NCBI GenBank assembly: GCA_949318235.1
Contig: OX439128.1
Span: forward strand, 55,419,874-55,483,873
Reading direction: 5' to 3'
From: Ecdyonurus torrentis
Taxonomy: Eukaryota > Arthropoda > Insecta > Ephemeroptera > Heptageniidae
DNA length: 64,000 nt
The notes under the pieces were generated by a model. It saw only the letters and a program-made list of their open reading frames with translations. It was not told where the DNA came from and ran no database searches. A program made the translations under genes and the position numbers. Shown here one piece after another: positions 1 through 11,857 of this stretch; position 1 is the first letter of the stretch; each line of letters starts with the position of its first letter.

Positions 1-891
1 CACAGGCAGTTCTGATGATAGTAGAGATGTTAAATCCTGCAGAAGATCAATCTCATCTTTTTGCAGTTGCTCACTGATGTTTGACAACAATGAAGTCTGG
101 ACGTTTAGACTGAAGTTGAGTTTTAGCACTTCTTCTTTTAGCCTCACCATCTTCATTTGAACAGTCAATTCTCCATCCTGTTGAAGTTGTTGCAGGTTAA
201 GTGACAGCTTGCATTGTGGTTCTACATTGGCAGTTGGATGAGTTGCCATGGGACAAACTGGGCGTTCATCCTTGTCGTGTGAACGGCTGGCGGAAGCTTC
301 GGCCCTCCTCCTTTCAGCTCGATTCCTCTCAGGAATTGTTGGTCTTGGTTCCTCTTGCCACTTCTCGCGCTGATAGTATGGACGCCGGTCCCTAGGACGA
401 GCATTGTAGTCTTTTCCTTGGTCATATTGATTTCGATTTCTTTCTCTTCTTCGACCACAGTTTCGTGAACGAGGACGGCCACGGCCTCTCCACATGCCGC
501 GCTGGTTGTACGCTTGAGACCAATGTTGGTTGTTGTTGTTGGGTTGCTCCGGACCTAGTGTCTGTTTTGCTTCATCTTGCTGGTTGACTGCTGGTTGGAC
601 TGTTGTTATCACTGGCTGGTTTGTAGGAACCGGTACTGATGGAGGCAAGGATTGTGATAGTGGTTGAGGAACTGGTTGTGGTACATACTGCATGGTTGGG
701 TAAGTGGGATACTGGGTTGGAGAGTAAGGTGGTTGCTGTTGAGGCACGGTCATGTACACACATTGCGGTAAGGCCATGTTCGGTGAGGCCGTTGCGGGTT
801 GCGTTGCCAGTGGCACAGATTGTGTTCCCACAATGTTGCTTGGCATCAGTACCCAAGACATGGCTGCACATCCTTGTGTGGGTGCTTGCAT
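1..891 (-). CDS. ORF of unknown function, open at the window edge
   Basis: A frame on the minus strand starts with ATG at 891 and stays open for 297 codons to base 1, so the C-terminus lies outside the window. The N-terminal half is rich in Pro, Gln, Thr and Tyr (repeated QPP, PTQYP and PQPVPQP stretches). It is followed by an Asn run, then a strongly basic Arg-rich stretch with RGRGRPR, then a more helical Leu/Lys/Glu tail. An in-frame TAA lies 18 nt upstream of the ATG. The ATG also sits 1 nt after a good 3' splice site (TTACAG), so it may be an internal exon. It lies about 290 nt downstream of the integrase end of the retrotransposon on the same strand, so it could be an extra ORF of that element. 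I see no zinc knuckle, membrane segment or enzyme motif. It could equally be a host exon. I do not recognise it. Confidence 0.45.
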   Translation of the reverse strand, partial: MQAPTQGCAAMSWVLMPSNIVGTQSVPLATQPATASPNMALPQCVYMTVPQQQPPYSPTQYPTYPTMQYVPQPVPQPLSQSLPPSVPVPTNQPVITTVQPAVNQQDEAKQTLGPEQPNNNNQHWSQAYNQRGMWRGRGRPRSRNCGRRRERNRNQYDQGKDYNARPRDRRPYYQREKWQEEPRPTIPERNRAERRRAEASASRSHDKDERPVCPMATHPTANVEPQCKLSLNLQQLQQDGELTVQMKMVRLKEEVLKLNFSLNVQTSLLSNISEQLQKDEIDLLQDLTSLLSSELPV

Positions 892-1179
892 TCTGTAACA
901 CAATATTATTTACAATTACAGATTTATTAGATCTGCGTAACTTCAACCAGTATTTAATTACTAGTCTTTGTATCTTACTGGTTTGCTCAATTAAGATCTA
1001 TCTCTAAATGTATACAAGGGTGAATAATAAGGCAAAGATATGGAAGGTTGAAAGTAATTGTAACCTTCATTTTTCTTAGACAACACCACCTCGTTATGTT
1101 TAATATTGGTATTTGTTATATCCTCCACCTCATCCTTCGCATCCTCATCCTCCTCCGCAACATCCGCGGCATTACATGG

Positions 1180-1704
1180 TTAACTCCCTTTTTTAGGCAA
1201 CTCTACCTTAGGCTCTTCCTCTTCTACTACTGCTTGTTCCAAGATAGGAAGCAGCGCTGCGAGCCAAGCTGGTCTTCTGACGTAGGGTTTCAACTGGTCC
1301 ACTTTAGCTCTCCCAACTGCTCGACTGGTTGTGTCCTGCAAGGTGAAAACATTGTCGCCAATTTGCTTTGTCAGCATAAAAGGCCCTTTAAAAAGGGGTA
1401 CTAAACTAGCGGTTATCTGTTTGCTAGCGTCACTCAGGATATGAGTTCGACGCCCCTTATTATAGTACTTTGCTTGCTTAGCTCTGGCTTCAATAGGAAG
1501 TCTTTAAGCTTTTGCTATAAGGTCCCACATGCTCTGCGCTAACTGATCAGCGTAATCTCCTACTTTGAACCCAGATTTGCTTTGCAAAGGAGAGTCAAAC
1601 GGAGTTTGCAACTCTCGTCCAAAGGTCAAAATAGCCGGGGTCATACCCGTGACTTGACACTTTGCCGTTCTTATTGCAAAGCAAATCGGGTTTAAGTATT
1701 TAAT
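1180..1704 (-). pseudogene. Integrase C-terminal region (GPY/F-like), Ty3/gypsy
   Basis: Lies in the same frame as the integrase core but separated from it by stop codons. The part at 1377-1180 has the pattern of the integrase C-terminal module that follows the catalytic core in Ty3/gypsy elements (GPF, then a turn, then VDQLKPY). It ends in an acidic tail. By family knowledge this module binds DNA and influences target choice. Decayed remnant. Confidence 0.65.
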
Positions 1705-2376
1705 TCAATCTTTATGCTTTGCACAATAAGATTTAATGTAGGTTTTAACAGTTCGATTAACACGTTCTACTGGATTTCCTTGCGGCCGATAGGGCACTAC
1801 CTTTCTCGGATAAATGTGCAATACCTCAAATACTCTATGCCACACCTTGCTTGTGAACACCAAAGCAATATCAGATATAATGCTACTGCAAAAACTATAT
1901 CTGCAGCAGTATTGAATCAGCTTTTCAGTAATACCTTTTGTGGTAATTTTCCTCATAGGAAATTTTTCTAAATTTCTAAAGAAAACGTCTAATATTACTA
2001 AAGCATATTCATGTCCCCTTCCTGATTTGACGAGAGGACCTATGACATCTATCGATATAGTTTTCCCAGGCTCACCCTCAGCTTTGGAATTATGATATCC
2101 ATAAGGACCAATATTTTTTGTCTTCACTCGCTGACACGCTGGACAAATACGCACAAATACTTGCACGACAGTTTTCATGTTCTTCCATACATAAGACAAC
2201 AATATTTTATCCAGATTCCTTTTATATCCAAAACGACCACTAGGGACCGAATCATGATATGCGGATAGTACGGACCTACGTAAGTGCCCTGGCACCACCA
2301 ACAATCCGCGGTGCTGGCTCACTCTTGCGACAACACCATCCACCAGTTTATAAACCTTAGTACTTTGAGTTTTCAC
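1705..2376 (-). pseudogene. Integrase core, Ty3/gypsy-type
   Basis: A 223-residue open segment shows the N-terminal HHCC region with CPAC intact, but the second His position reads Arg (GRFGYKRN). This is a missing zinc ligand. The catalytic core then shows SIDVIGP (first Asp), SDIALVFTSK (second Asp) and NPVERVNRTVK (Glu). Asp-to-Glu spacing is 34 residues, one less than the classical D35E; the same spacing occurs in elements with the NPVER motif. The segment ends in an in-frame TGA, with the C-terminal module continuing beyond it in the same frame. By family knowledge it would join element cDNA to host DNA. The lost zinc ligand and the stop make it inactive. Confidence 0.85.
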
Positions 2377-2839
2377 TAGCTCAGCTAGAGCTTATAACGT
2401 AGGGTCTTTCTTTTGCTCAATTCTCCACTCCTCTGCTGAGGGAGAGACGGAAAATTCCGAGGAGGTAAATTTATTTGAATACAGCTCATGGTCTCAAGAT
2501 CATGACTTTGGTCGTCATCCTTGCTTATTTCTTTTATCACCAGACTTGCTTTATCATCCACATCATGCTCTGCAATAAGCGTATCAAGCTTCGACTCATT
2601 GACTGTAAGACTTCTTTTGTGGTTTCTTTTTGTTTTTTTTTGCTTTCGTTACGTTCCTCCATTAACCGAGAGCCACACCTATGGCATTCATGGACTGCCT
2701 TACCTTCATAAGGTAGAAAGGTAAGAGTACCTTCCTCCTGCACACCTTGCAAGGGCAAACACTCATTAATTAAGGTCTCCCTTTCACCCGGAGGTTCAGG
2801 ACCACATGGAGCTCTGCTTAATGTCTGCAACCTGATCTG

Positions 2840-3352
2840 CTTTTCCAGGGTGGTGTTAAATGATTATATCCTGTCCCGCCAGTCGTATAGCCAACTTTCT
2901 TATTCTACCAGACGGCTCTTCCATATACAGGAGATTTTAAAGGACAGTTGCATCCGTCTCAACTATACAATGGCTGTACGTGGTATAGTGCCTGAACTTA
3001 TGCAGGGCAGACACTAGCGCAAGCGCTTGTATCTCTACCGCGCAGTAATTCTGTTCCGCAGGAGAAAAAGTACGACTATAAAATGCGACTGGCCTTAACC
3101 TACCTTAAGCATCCTCCTGCATCAATACCCCTGCGATGCCCTGCATGCTACCGTTCACGTGCACTACAAACTCACGTGACATGTCTGGCAATGCCAGACA
3201 ATTGTCGGATGTTAAAGCAGTACGCAACGTATCAAAAGCTTTCTGCTGGGGCTGCTTGCAGGCCCACCTCTCCCTTTTTCTAAGGAGCTGATACAGGGGC
3301 TTTGCAATCAGTGCAAAGTTTTTTATAAACTGTCTATAGACTCCTACGCCTC
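2840..3352 (-). pseudogene. RNase H / connection region remnant
   Basis: Minus-strand translation near 3010-3080 shows FYSRTFSPAEQNYCAVEI followed by QALALVSALHKFRHY, the motif order of the Ty3/gypsy RNase H domain downstream of reverse transcriptase. Stops and frame changes interrupt it. A further open stretch at 2830-2537 is probably the degraded linker toward integrase. Confidence 0.65.
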
Positions 3353-4212
3353 CTAAGAATTCTTGAATATTTTTTTACTCTTGGGAGCAGGAAATTCAGA
3401 AATTGCTCTCACCTTCTCCGGATCAGCCCGGACTTGCCCTGAAATAACTATATTACCCAGCAATTTTACTTCTTTGCAAGCTACCTGGATTTTATCTGGA
3501 TTTTTTTTGAAACCAGCACTATGGAGCCTCGCAAATACGTCATTCATATGTTCAGCGTGTTGCTCATACGAGTCACTCCAGATGACTATGTCATCTAGGA
3601 AACTGCAGCAGTATTTCATTGCAGCTCCATCCAGAACTTGATCCATTATTTTTTAGAATATCCAAGGAGCTGGTTTGATCCCCATCGGCATTCTTTTATA
3701 CCGAAAGCTACCACGATGCAGGGTTATAAAGGCAGTCACGTTCCTATTTTCTGTTTTAAGCAATATCTGATAAAAGCTCATGGAAGGATTAAGAACTGTA
3801 TATACTTGCGCATTGCTCAGTTGGGATAATATCCAGTCTATCCTTTGCAACTAATAAGGGACACTGCTTATACGGGACCCCAAGGAGCGGTAATCTATGC
3901 ATAATCCGTTACGGGCCCCTCTCTTATTCTTTCCTTTTTTGTCACCGCAACTGGGCAAAAGTCCCATGGACTATCATAGCAAGGCTCTATTATGTCATCC
4001 TTTATCTGGTTATCTAGCAGATAATCCAAAATGTCCCTCTTTGCTCTGTTAAAAGGCTTGGGGCAACTTTGATATGGGACCGAATCACCCACGTCTATCT
4101 CACATTCAAAACCACGCACGGTCCCTGGTTTTTTAGAAAACAGATCCTTTGCAATGTAACTGGTCATGACATTTTTTATCAGAAATTTCTGTTCTGCCTT
4201 TCCCTCTAACCC
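3353..4212 (-). pseudogene. Reverse transcriptase remnant, Ty3/gypsy
   Basis: Three adjoining pieces. 4167-3895 carries the fingers region (PWDFCPVAVTKK). 3850-3653 carries the palm entry (RMPMGIKPAP). 3646-3353 carries the catalytic box in the variant form FLDDIVIWS. An in-frame stop at 3653-3655 separates the last two pieces, which otherwise share a frame. A frame change near 3890 separates the first from the second. Clear by family pattern, and clearly non-functional. Confidence 0.85.
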
Positions 4213-4680
4213 TTAGGTCATTTCATTTACCCATGATTCACTAATCTCTACTAAATTAGTCTCTATATCATCGTTTAATTTAGCAAATGAGATGATAACT
4301 TGATTTTTTTCTGGACCAATAGTCCACCCTATTTCTGCCATATTTTCATTTATTTTAGTTGCCGCTAAGTAGTCTCTGCCCAATATAATTTGTTTATTTA
4401 GACTCAGCAGAAGGTACAATTTTTGTCACCGACTACCACCAGGCCACACTACATTTACAGTAGCGGTTCCTTCTAGCTCTGTAGCTCCCTCGGCCAATGT
4501 CAATGGCCTCTTTACATTATTTACTTTAAATCCTGCAGCCTTGATTGCTTGCGTCAATTCATTTCCCACTATACTATGGCTACTGCCAGTATCGAGGAAA
4601 GCCATATATGTTTTGTTCAATATTTTTACTTGTATAAGCGGTTCAACTGTTGATTCAATTTTTGTTTGGTTGACAACCAT
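4213..4680 (-). pseudogene. Retroviral-type aspartic protease remnant
   Basis: The catalytic triad context FLDTGSSHSIV is present, followed by the hydrophobic strand pattern of retropepsins and then IILGRDYL, the second conserved protease motif. A TGA at 4426-4428 (CGA to TGA fits CpG decay) and a TAA at 4213-4215 interrupt the frame, which otherwise continues into the reverse transcriptase. By family knowledge it would cleave the Gag-Pol polyprotein. Confidence 0.8.
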
Positions 4681-5041
4681 CTCTATACTTTCCTGCTTTT
4701 CTGGTTCGTCTATTTTTGGACCTCTTTATTCAATTTTACTTCACAATTTTCCATCACATTTAAAATAAATGTGGACGACACATTTAAAACATCTTGTGGT
4801 TTACTGGAACCAGACTGAGGGGAGGTTGCAGAGCCAACATGGGGCTCTTTTTTGTCACTTTTCTCTTTTTGTTCCTTCTCTAACTTTCTTTTCTCAAGTT
4901 TTCATTTAAATTTCTTCTCTCTCCATCTTTCTCTATTTCGTCGAGTTCTCTATTGATTTTTACTATATTTTTTTATGACTGAGTCTTTGGTGGCTCGACT
5001 TTTTCTCGTCAACCCATGTGACTTCCCCCTCCGCCCCCAGT

Positions 5042-5338
5042 CTAGTTCTGTGGTGGGGGTTTGGCATTTCCCTCTTTTCCGTCTGAAGGACGTTCTTGGT
5101 TAGGACAATATCTCGCTATATGAACTTGCTGCTCACATCTATAGCATCGGAATCCACCTGTTCTGCGACCAGGTGCTTGCCCATTTCTTTCTCTCTCACC
5201 TCTGCCTTGAGGCATCTCTCCTTGTCTTGGCTGTTTACCCTGAGGCCTTCTCCACGAGCCGGCACGGCCCTCAGGACGCTGAGGCCTGCGAGTTGGTTCT
5301 ATATCTTCCTCCCTTATATTTGCTTTTATACGGGTCAA
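5042..5338 (-). pseudogene. Nucleocapsid segment with CCHC zinc knuckle
   Basis: A basic, Arg/Pro/Gly-rich segment with one complete zinc knuckle (CYRCEQQVHIARYC, pattern CX2CX4HX4C). It lies in a different frame from the gag core and overlaps its end by 68 nt. The frame change near 5300 could be a natural programmed shift or decay; the many other breaks favour decay. Confidence 0.75.
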
Positions 5339-6044
5339 GAGCGGCCAAAATTACTCGCCACGACTGAGCCATATGTGATCTTACTGGCTGAGGTCGGCCA
5401 TTTTGTTGAGCACCTCTCTGGTCAGTTCTCTCCCCCCTACTTTCTCTCGCTACGGCACCTCCATATGCTAACAAGGGCTCCAAACATTGACTTAGGTCTG
5501 GTGGAGGTCGGTATGTTCTCACCAGCAACACCGCTTCTTGTATTGTAAGAGCCCTTTGTGCTAACTGCCTCATACTCCCAAACCTCCTACCATACACAAA
5601 GCGTCTATATTCAGGGTGCATTTGTCTCTGCATTCTCTTATTTCGAGTATATTCATCAGCATCATAGTTCAACCTTCTATAATATCTGTCTATCACTTGT
5701 ACATAGGTAGACAGTGGTTCTTCAGAGTGGTGTGTTCTCTGATCTAGTTCTCTGGCTAGAGACTCTGCATAATCTGCAGGTCCATACTCTCTCATAAACG
5801 CTCCTGCGAAAGAATTGTAATCAGCCCAACCACCATAAAAGTCCCACCAATTAGTGGCTTCATCTATCAATAGTAGAGGCATATGTGTGGCAAGCATGTT
5901 TTGGGGGTTACCCCCCATTGCTCTAGCATTCCTAGCGTATGCTTCTAGGAAATCCGCGGGAGACATAACATCACCATGCCCTCTAAAAGAGGGTGCGGTT
6001 GCTCTTTGCATGCACATTGAATACATCCAAAGGGGCATAGCCAT
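5271..6044 (-). pseudogene. Gag core (capsid-like) of the retrotransposon
   Basis: A 257-residue open segment. Residues about 25-160 have the helical, Trp-containing layout of the retrotransposon Gag domain (NWWDFYGGW, then a YYRRLNYDADEYTRNKRM region). It is followed by an Arg/Gln-rich linker leading to the zinc knuckle in another frame. By family knowledge it would form the virus-like particle shell. Confidence 0.7.
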
Positions 6045-6263
6045 CCATGGTGCTAGACCCTCGGGCCTACTTCCTCTCCTTTCTCTCTCTCTCCTCGCCG
6101 TTTATTTTTTCTCCACTTTCTCTCACTTGGTACTGGGCGTCTACCTTCCCTCCTTTGTTCTCTCTCATATGGGCTTTGCTCATCTCTATATCTTTACCGT
6201 TCACCCTCTCTCCTATGCCGTTCTCGTTCTTCAGTTCCTCTCCACTTTCTCTCTTCCTCACAA

Positions 6264-7028
6264 TCAGGTAAAGGCGGGGTTCTGTAATCCTCTCATAGAG
6301 TCACTCTCATACCAATCCTCTTCCTCGTAATCGCTGGGCAACTCATTGTCTGTTTGCCTTGGTTCAGGCCAACCTCCATTTTTACCCTCTCTCTCTCTCC
6401 TCGGAGGGTCCTGGTCTCTCCAGGACTCAACTGACAAACTTCGAGGTCTCACTCTCAGTGGACGCTCCGGTCTCTTAGTTTGCTCTCGCCCTTCTTCAGG
6501 GCCTACTTGCTCAGCTCGCCCTTGTTCAGGGCCTGGCTGGTGTACCCGCCCTTGTTCAGGGCCTCCTCTGTCAGCTCGCCTATGTTCAGGTCCTTGCTGA
6601 TTTTTACGCCCTTCTTCAGGGCCTACTCTTCTGTCAGGTCTCCCTTGTTCAGGGCCTACTCTCTCAGGTATCCCTTGTTCAGGGCCTGACTGCTCAGGAT
6701 GTGACCTTATCTCATCCTCCATACGTCTTCTTACCTCTCCATCACCCATGCGGCTATTCCGCAACGCCTGTGGCAGCGAATGGTCTATTACTGGTATCTC
6801 AACGCTACCATTATCTACTCTCCAATCTCTAGGGAGGGGATAAAGTGACCTCACCTGACTCTGAGCCTGCTCTTCAATATCATTTAACCCGAAGTTTATC
6901 GCAAGACTATAATTTGAGCTTGACGGAAACATAAAATGACTGAACAGCTCACTAGGCCTCATTGACCTTGTTACTCGCCTGCCTTCATCCATGTATTTCA
7001 AAAGTATCGTTATAATAAGCACCTTCAA
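6264..7028 (-). pseudogene. Gag N-terminal extension with GPEQGR repeats
   Basis: A 254-residue open segment in the same frame as the gag core but cut from it by stops at about 6264 and a frame excursion to about 6050. The middle has about eight imperfect copies of a ten-residue PEQGR-containing unit, encoded by a roughly 30-bp DNA repeat at 6480-6690. The rest is acidic and Arg-rich. I do not know a function for such a leader. Confidence 0.55.
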
Positions 7029-7215
7029 CCTTTCTGCCTCTACCTATATATTATTAATCATTTGGTTATTTAGATTTTTTTGTTTCTTAAAAATTCTTTA
7101 TTAAAAAGAAAATTTGCTAAGTTAAACTATAATTTTAAACTGAATGATATGATGTGCGAATATGAACATAAGTTAATTCATGGTTTTTATTTGAAACTCA
7201 CACACAGAGAGAAAA

Positions 7216-7277
<62 letters not shown>

Positions 7278-8826
7278 AATTGCTGCTTTCTATAATATCC
7301 TGTATTAATTTTTTGTTTAAATTAAAATGCACCTCTTTAGTATTTAATATCGCAACGATTTCTAATTATATCGCAATTTCGGATTAATACATAATATAAA
7401 GTCATTTATTGAAAATTACTTGCTTAAATGTAGAATTGATAAAATTGTATGATTTATAGCAATAAAAGGATATCGAGAGAGAGAGAGAGAGAGTTGCAAA
7501 ATGTATTTATGTTATAGCAAATGTTTTATATATAATAATATATAATATATTGCATTCTTTTATTAATAATTGCACATGATTTTATATATAATATGCTTTT
7601 AATTCTACATCTTAAAAATTTGTTATTTTCTATTTTATTCGAATAAGTATATATGCAAATGATTTAGTGTTTGAAAAAATGCGTAGGAATTTTGTTGTGC
7701 GGGTTTCATAAATAGAAATTTCTGATCACTCCTACGGAACTACAGCATGGTTTTGAAACAAACTAATGTTATTTATGTAAATCCCATGAAGTGGTTTGTG
7801 ATACAAATGCTTATGCTCTTCTCTGGTCTATTCCTATAAGAAAGTGATTAAAGTATTGAAGAATAAAAATATAACGAAAGTAATGTTCAGAAGATGCAAT
7901 AGAAGAAAACAATGACTTGGCAACTCTGTTGCAAATGTGACTTGGCAATACTGTAGCACGCGCGCCGAAAAAGGATAGCTATGATAGCCAAGATAGGATT
8001 TTGATTTAAATCAAAGTGACATCATCACAGAAACGTTGATGCACCTTGGACATATTTTTTATGTATACCTAACACCCTAAAGTTATTAAATCAATTATCA
8101 CTGCATTGATAACGTACATACAGCTGGAGTAAAAAAATATAATTAGTGAGTTCCCCAATGCTATCAGTATAGGGCAATCCTTTCTTGGCGAAGAGGCTAC
8201 GCCCCTTTTGAACTAAAAGATCAGATGGCGCGTCAATAGTTTTTTAGCTCTATATTGTAAATGTAAACTAAATTTGCCTTGCATGTAAATCTTTATTGAA
8301 AACTATTAAATTTTCATGCTGTCATAATTTAGTGTAAATATTACTCTGCAAAACATATTTCTGCAGAATATTACTGTTAAGATCAGGTCATATTATAAGA
8401 TATAGAATCCTCAAACATGTAAATTTATAAAGTTATATAATATACACATTTAAATAACATGATGTCACTCACTTTTTGCTTTCACTTCACTGCTTATATT
8501 ATATGTTATTTTATTTACTTCCCTGTCTCCACGAACGTACTAAATAACTACGTTACTTGTAAGTAACTTGTACGTAATCTGAAATTTACGTACATAAGTA
8601 CGTAATGTATAAGTAAAATATCAATCGTGTTATTTTATTTACTTGTTATTAAATAATGTAGAAAAAAAATAATTATTTGACCTGATTGTACTGACATGTT
8701 GTATTCCATATAAAAACACGAAATCAAATAACGTTTTTTATTGTTGGCTTAATAACGTTATTATGGTGTATTATGCTATCTTGGCGGGTGGAGTGGTGCA
8801 CTTTCCACCATAGAGCAACTGTAATG
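7029..8826. other. No gene seen; AT-rich with microsatellite and MITE-B remnant
   Basis: Contains a GT-then-GA dinucleotide run at 7216-7279, a short GA run near 7472-7492, and a degraded half copy of the MITE-B family at 7690-7840 that keeps its right end (GGTCTATTCCTATAAG). No ORF with coding character on either strand. Confidence 0.7.
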
Positions 8827-9160
8827 TTAAAGGCATAGAAAACATGAAAAAATTTGCCTTTACATTACAAAACACTTGATGGGGCTTACATAAATAACGT
8901 TAGTTCATCTCAAAATCCAACAGTAGCCCCGTAGCAGTGATCAGAAAATTTCAATTTATGCAACCCGCACAACATTTTCATACTAGTTTTTGCATGTTTC
9001 TGACGTCATAAACAGGAATATTCACGCAAATTGCATACTTTACATTTTTTTCAAGCTCTTTTGTGTGGCTACATTAACATTCTTGTAAAAAATATCATCA
9101 GTTTTGTAGATCCCATTTTGTGTTTAGAACATGTTGTTTCAATGTTTTCTATGCCTTTAA
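8827..9160. mobile_element. MITE-B copy (TTAA-flanked, about 330-350 bp)
   Basis: Begins TTAAAGGCATAG and ends CTATGCCTTTAA. Shares the internal landmarks of the family: the CACTTGATGG block, TGACGTCA near the middle and a CTACATTAACATTC block. Similar elements lie at 11858-12204, 25727-26066, 38508-38841, 39668-39999, 44390-44718, 52206-52549, 53972-54314 and 55867-56209. Non-coding. Confidence 0.8.
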
Positions 9161-9495
9161 GTAAAGGCCGCTAGACTACGCACCGTGCTGTGTAAAAAAT
9201 TCAGATGCTCCACTCGCAACGCTGGTGGAAAGTTCAAATAACCTCTTTTGACGCGGAAGCATCGATATATCGATTCTTACCTGTCAAAGTGAACGTATTA
9301 CACATTACAAATTTGGGGTAAAATTGTCCGTTCTACACTTTACAAATTGCAAGTTCCCCAACCTAGTTCTCATGTTAAGACACGTAGAAGTGCCACACGT
9401 AGATAGTTCATTTTGAGTCAAATTTATAAATTTGTTTTTTGTTCACTCTACAGGTAAAACATTAAAAATACCCTTATGCGGTATATATGAATACT

Positions 9496-9800
9496 ATAGA
9501 GTGTTTAAACGTGACGTCATTCTGAGTGCTTTTCGATGCTCTTCTTGAGCAATGAATAACATTGCTCAGCATAGGACAAACCTAGTTTATTGTTAATTTT
9601 CTTTGCAAAATTAGATCTTTTTTGGTCATTATTATTTTTCTTGCATACTTGAGATACTAATTCAACATATTTACAACATCAATGCTCTCAAAAATATTGC
9701 ATAGTGGTTTTGAACTGACAAAATGATTTTTTTCCTAAGTCGCCCATTTTATTGAGTTATAACATGGCGTCGACTTTAACATGAATGCATACACACTATA
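9496..9800. mobile_element. MITE-C copy (about 310 bp)
   Basis: Family defined by outer ends TATAGGGTGTATGC and GCATACACCCTATA, a central ATACTTGAGATACTAATTCA block and GAGCAATG. Here one end reads TATAGAGTGTTTAAACG and the other GCATACACACTATA. A second degraded piece lies at 9955-10072. No coding capacity. Confidence 0.75.
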
Positions 9801-10072
9801 ATGCAATTAATAATAATTTACGCATGCATGGGCATACCCAAAATAATATTTTAAAATAAAATAAATAAATTTATAATAAAAAAAATCCTTTAAGTGAAAT
9901 TATTAAAAAAAAAATAATAAAAAACATGATATAAAAATAAAGCATGTCAATTTTGCGAATAGTAGTAGAAGTCAATATTTTGAAGTATTTTTAAACTGGC
10001 AAAATGTGTTATTTTACTATACTAGCCAATATTATCGACTTTAACATATATGAAACCACCCTAATATGTATC

Positions 10073-10472
10073 AATGGACTTCATAAACATCTCTAAGGCA
10101 TGAAATCAGCTACTGCGGGATTTGACTAAAAATTTGTAAAGACAGAAAAATCTGAAATGGTTCGCAGTGATACATTAGGATTAGGTATCTTCAAAATTGT
10201 AAAAATTTTGGGGATCCACCATGCTAGATTTTTAATTATGATTTTTTGAAGTTTTAGTCCCATAAGAGCCCATGTTAATTTTAATAATTATTTTCTTTCT
10301 TATTTGATGGTCACGGGTTCTGAAAATGTTATCATAGGTAGCTGTTACTGTTAACTTTCAAATGTCATCATAAAATTTAGAATTTTTCTTTTTAGATTTT
10401 GAGATACAAGCCATCTATATACAACCCTTAATGAATTTGCTGTTGATGTATGAGTTACAAAGTTATGGGTTA
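10073..10472. other. No gene seen
   Basis: AT-rich sequence between MITE remnants; I see no ORF, RNA gene or recognisable repeat. Confidence 0.5.
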
Positions 10473-10818
10473 ACCCTCGTTCACAATGGACTTTTTCTAA
10501 ATTTTGAAAATGCTAATTTTATCAACTTAGGAACGATTGGTGTTCACAATGGAACTATTGTTGCACTTAAGAATTTTCTTAATTGGTTTCAATTAAAAAA
10601 AAAGTTTCTTAATTTTTCTTAAGTAGCTAGTTAGAAGAATTATTTGAATTTACATAAGTATCAAAGCCTTTTTGATTCTTACATAAATTCAAATAATTCT
10701 TCTAATTAGCTACTTAAGAAAAATTAAGAAAAAAAATCTTAAGTGGAAATCAAACTTTTTTCTTAATTTGAAAAAATTAGCGTTTTCACTTTAGAAAAGT
10801 CCATTGTGAACAAGGCTT
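10473..10818. mobile_element. Palindromic element, about 345 bp
   Basis: The left arm (GTTCACAATGGACTTTTTC) is matched in reverse complement by the right end. Inner arms match around 10615-10735 (AAGTAGCTAGTTAGAAG against its complement). A hairpin-forming MITE-like unit; the short ORF at 10431-10622 is an accident of the arm. Confidence 0.7.
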
Positions 10819-11099
10819 TAGAAGTGAATACAACACCAATAATCTTGTAATTATAGATATAGGGGGGATTCATTGATGTTAAAGTGGACACCATAAGTGA
10901 GTACTAAATAACATTCACGGAAAGCATAAATTTAATAAATTATTCCGATACATATCAATAACTCTTTAGTACTAAACAATAACTCTCTTACAAAAAGTTT
11001 AAAAAGTAACTCGTTAGTACAAACGTAAATTCTTTAGCGGTAAATAGTCAACTATTTAGATTCTAAAAAGTTTAGTTTCTATCTAAAGAATTTATTATG

Positions 11100-11345
11100 A
11101 AAAAAGTCTAAATATGAACTATGTAGATAATTTTTTCCGTGTTGGCCAGTATAGGAAAATGTCACATTTTGCCAGTTAAAAAATACTTTGAAATTTTTTG
11201 AGAGCATTGATGTTGTTAACAGGTTGAATTTGTATCTCAAGTATGTGAGAAAATTATAAATTCCCAAAAAATAGCTGATTTATTAAAAATAGCCAAAAAC
11301 TAGGTTTGTCCTATGCGGAGCAATGTTATTCATTACTTAAGAAGA
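11100..11345. mobile_element. MITE-C remnant
   Basis: Retains the block GGCCAGTATAGGAAAATG, the GAGAGCATTGATGTTGTTAA block and GTTTGTCCTATGCGGAG, but lacks clear outer ends. Confidence 0.6.
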
Positions 11346-11857
11346 GAATAAAAAACATTTACATTTAACCCCGTGTTAAATCGTCTTTTTTTCATTAGCC
11401 AGCCACGCCCCCAAATCAACTGCTCCACCGTATTTGACAACGATTCCTTACTTAGGGTCGAAAAATTTTCCTATGTACTAAATTTCAGCTCAAAATCTTT
11501 CTGACAAGTCACAAACGTACCTTGTTAGAATAACATCATGCGTACAGACCCTTTTAAATATAAATTTTTTAAAAAATTTTAATGAAAAATGACGATTAAA
11601 ACGTTCAAAACTTAAAAATAAAATTTATTTCTTTGATACTTCTTAAACATCTTGTAATTTTTTCTAAATCTTTTTGAGCCACAAAAACATTTGTTTATCT
11701 ATATTAGAAGTTATTTGTGTAAAAAATATAATTTAAAACCAAATAAATTGAAATAGAGAAAATCTTGTAGGCCCGGGAAGCTACAGTAAAACTTTCAACT
11801 CTGAGAAATAATTGTAACTCAAGTTATAGCTGCTTCATTGCCTCATAAGAAAGCATG

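Larger units (their letters stand above)
1180..7028 (-). mobile_element. Decayed Ty3/gypsy-type LTR retrotransposon, internal region
   Basis: On the minus strand, in order, the segment shows gag-like sequence, a CCHC knuckle, an aspartic protease, reverse transcriptase, RNase H and integrase with a GPY/F-like C-terminus. Integrase after RNase H is the Ty3/gypsy order. Coding capacity is broken by in-frame stops (near 1705, 3653, 4213 and 4426) and by frame changes (near 3890, 5300 and between 6260 and 6050), so this copy is inactive. I could not identify LTRs, a primer-binding site or target-site duplications by eye, so the true ends are unknown and probably lie outside the coding span. Confidence 0.85.

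Noticed and set aside
1..891. Possible env gene of the retrotransposon
   Set aside because: No signal peptide, no transmembrane segment, no cysteine pattern; the composition is Q/P/R-rich.
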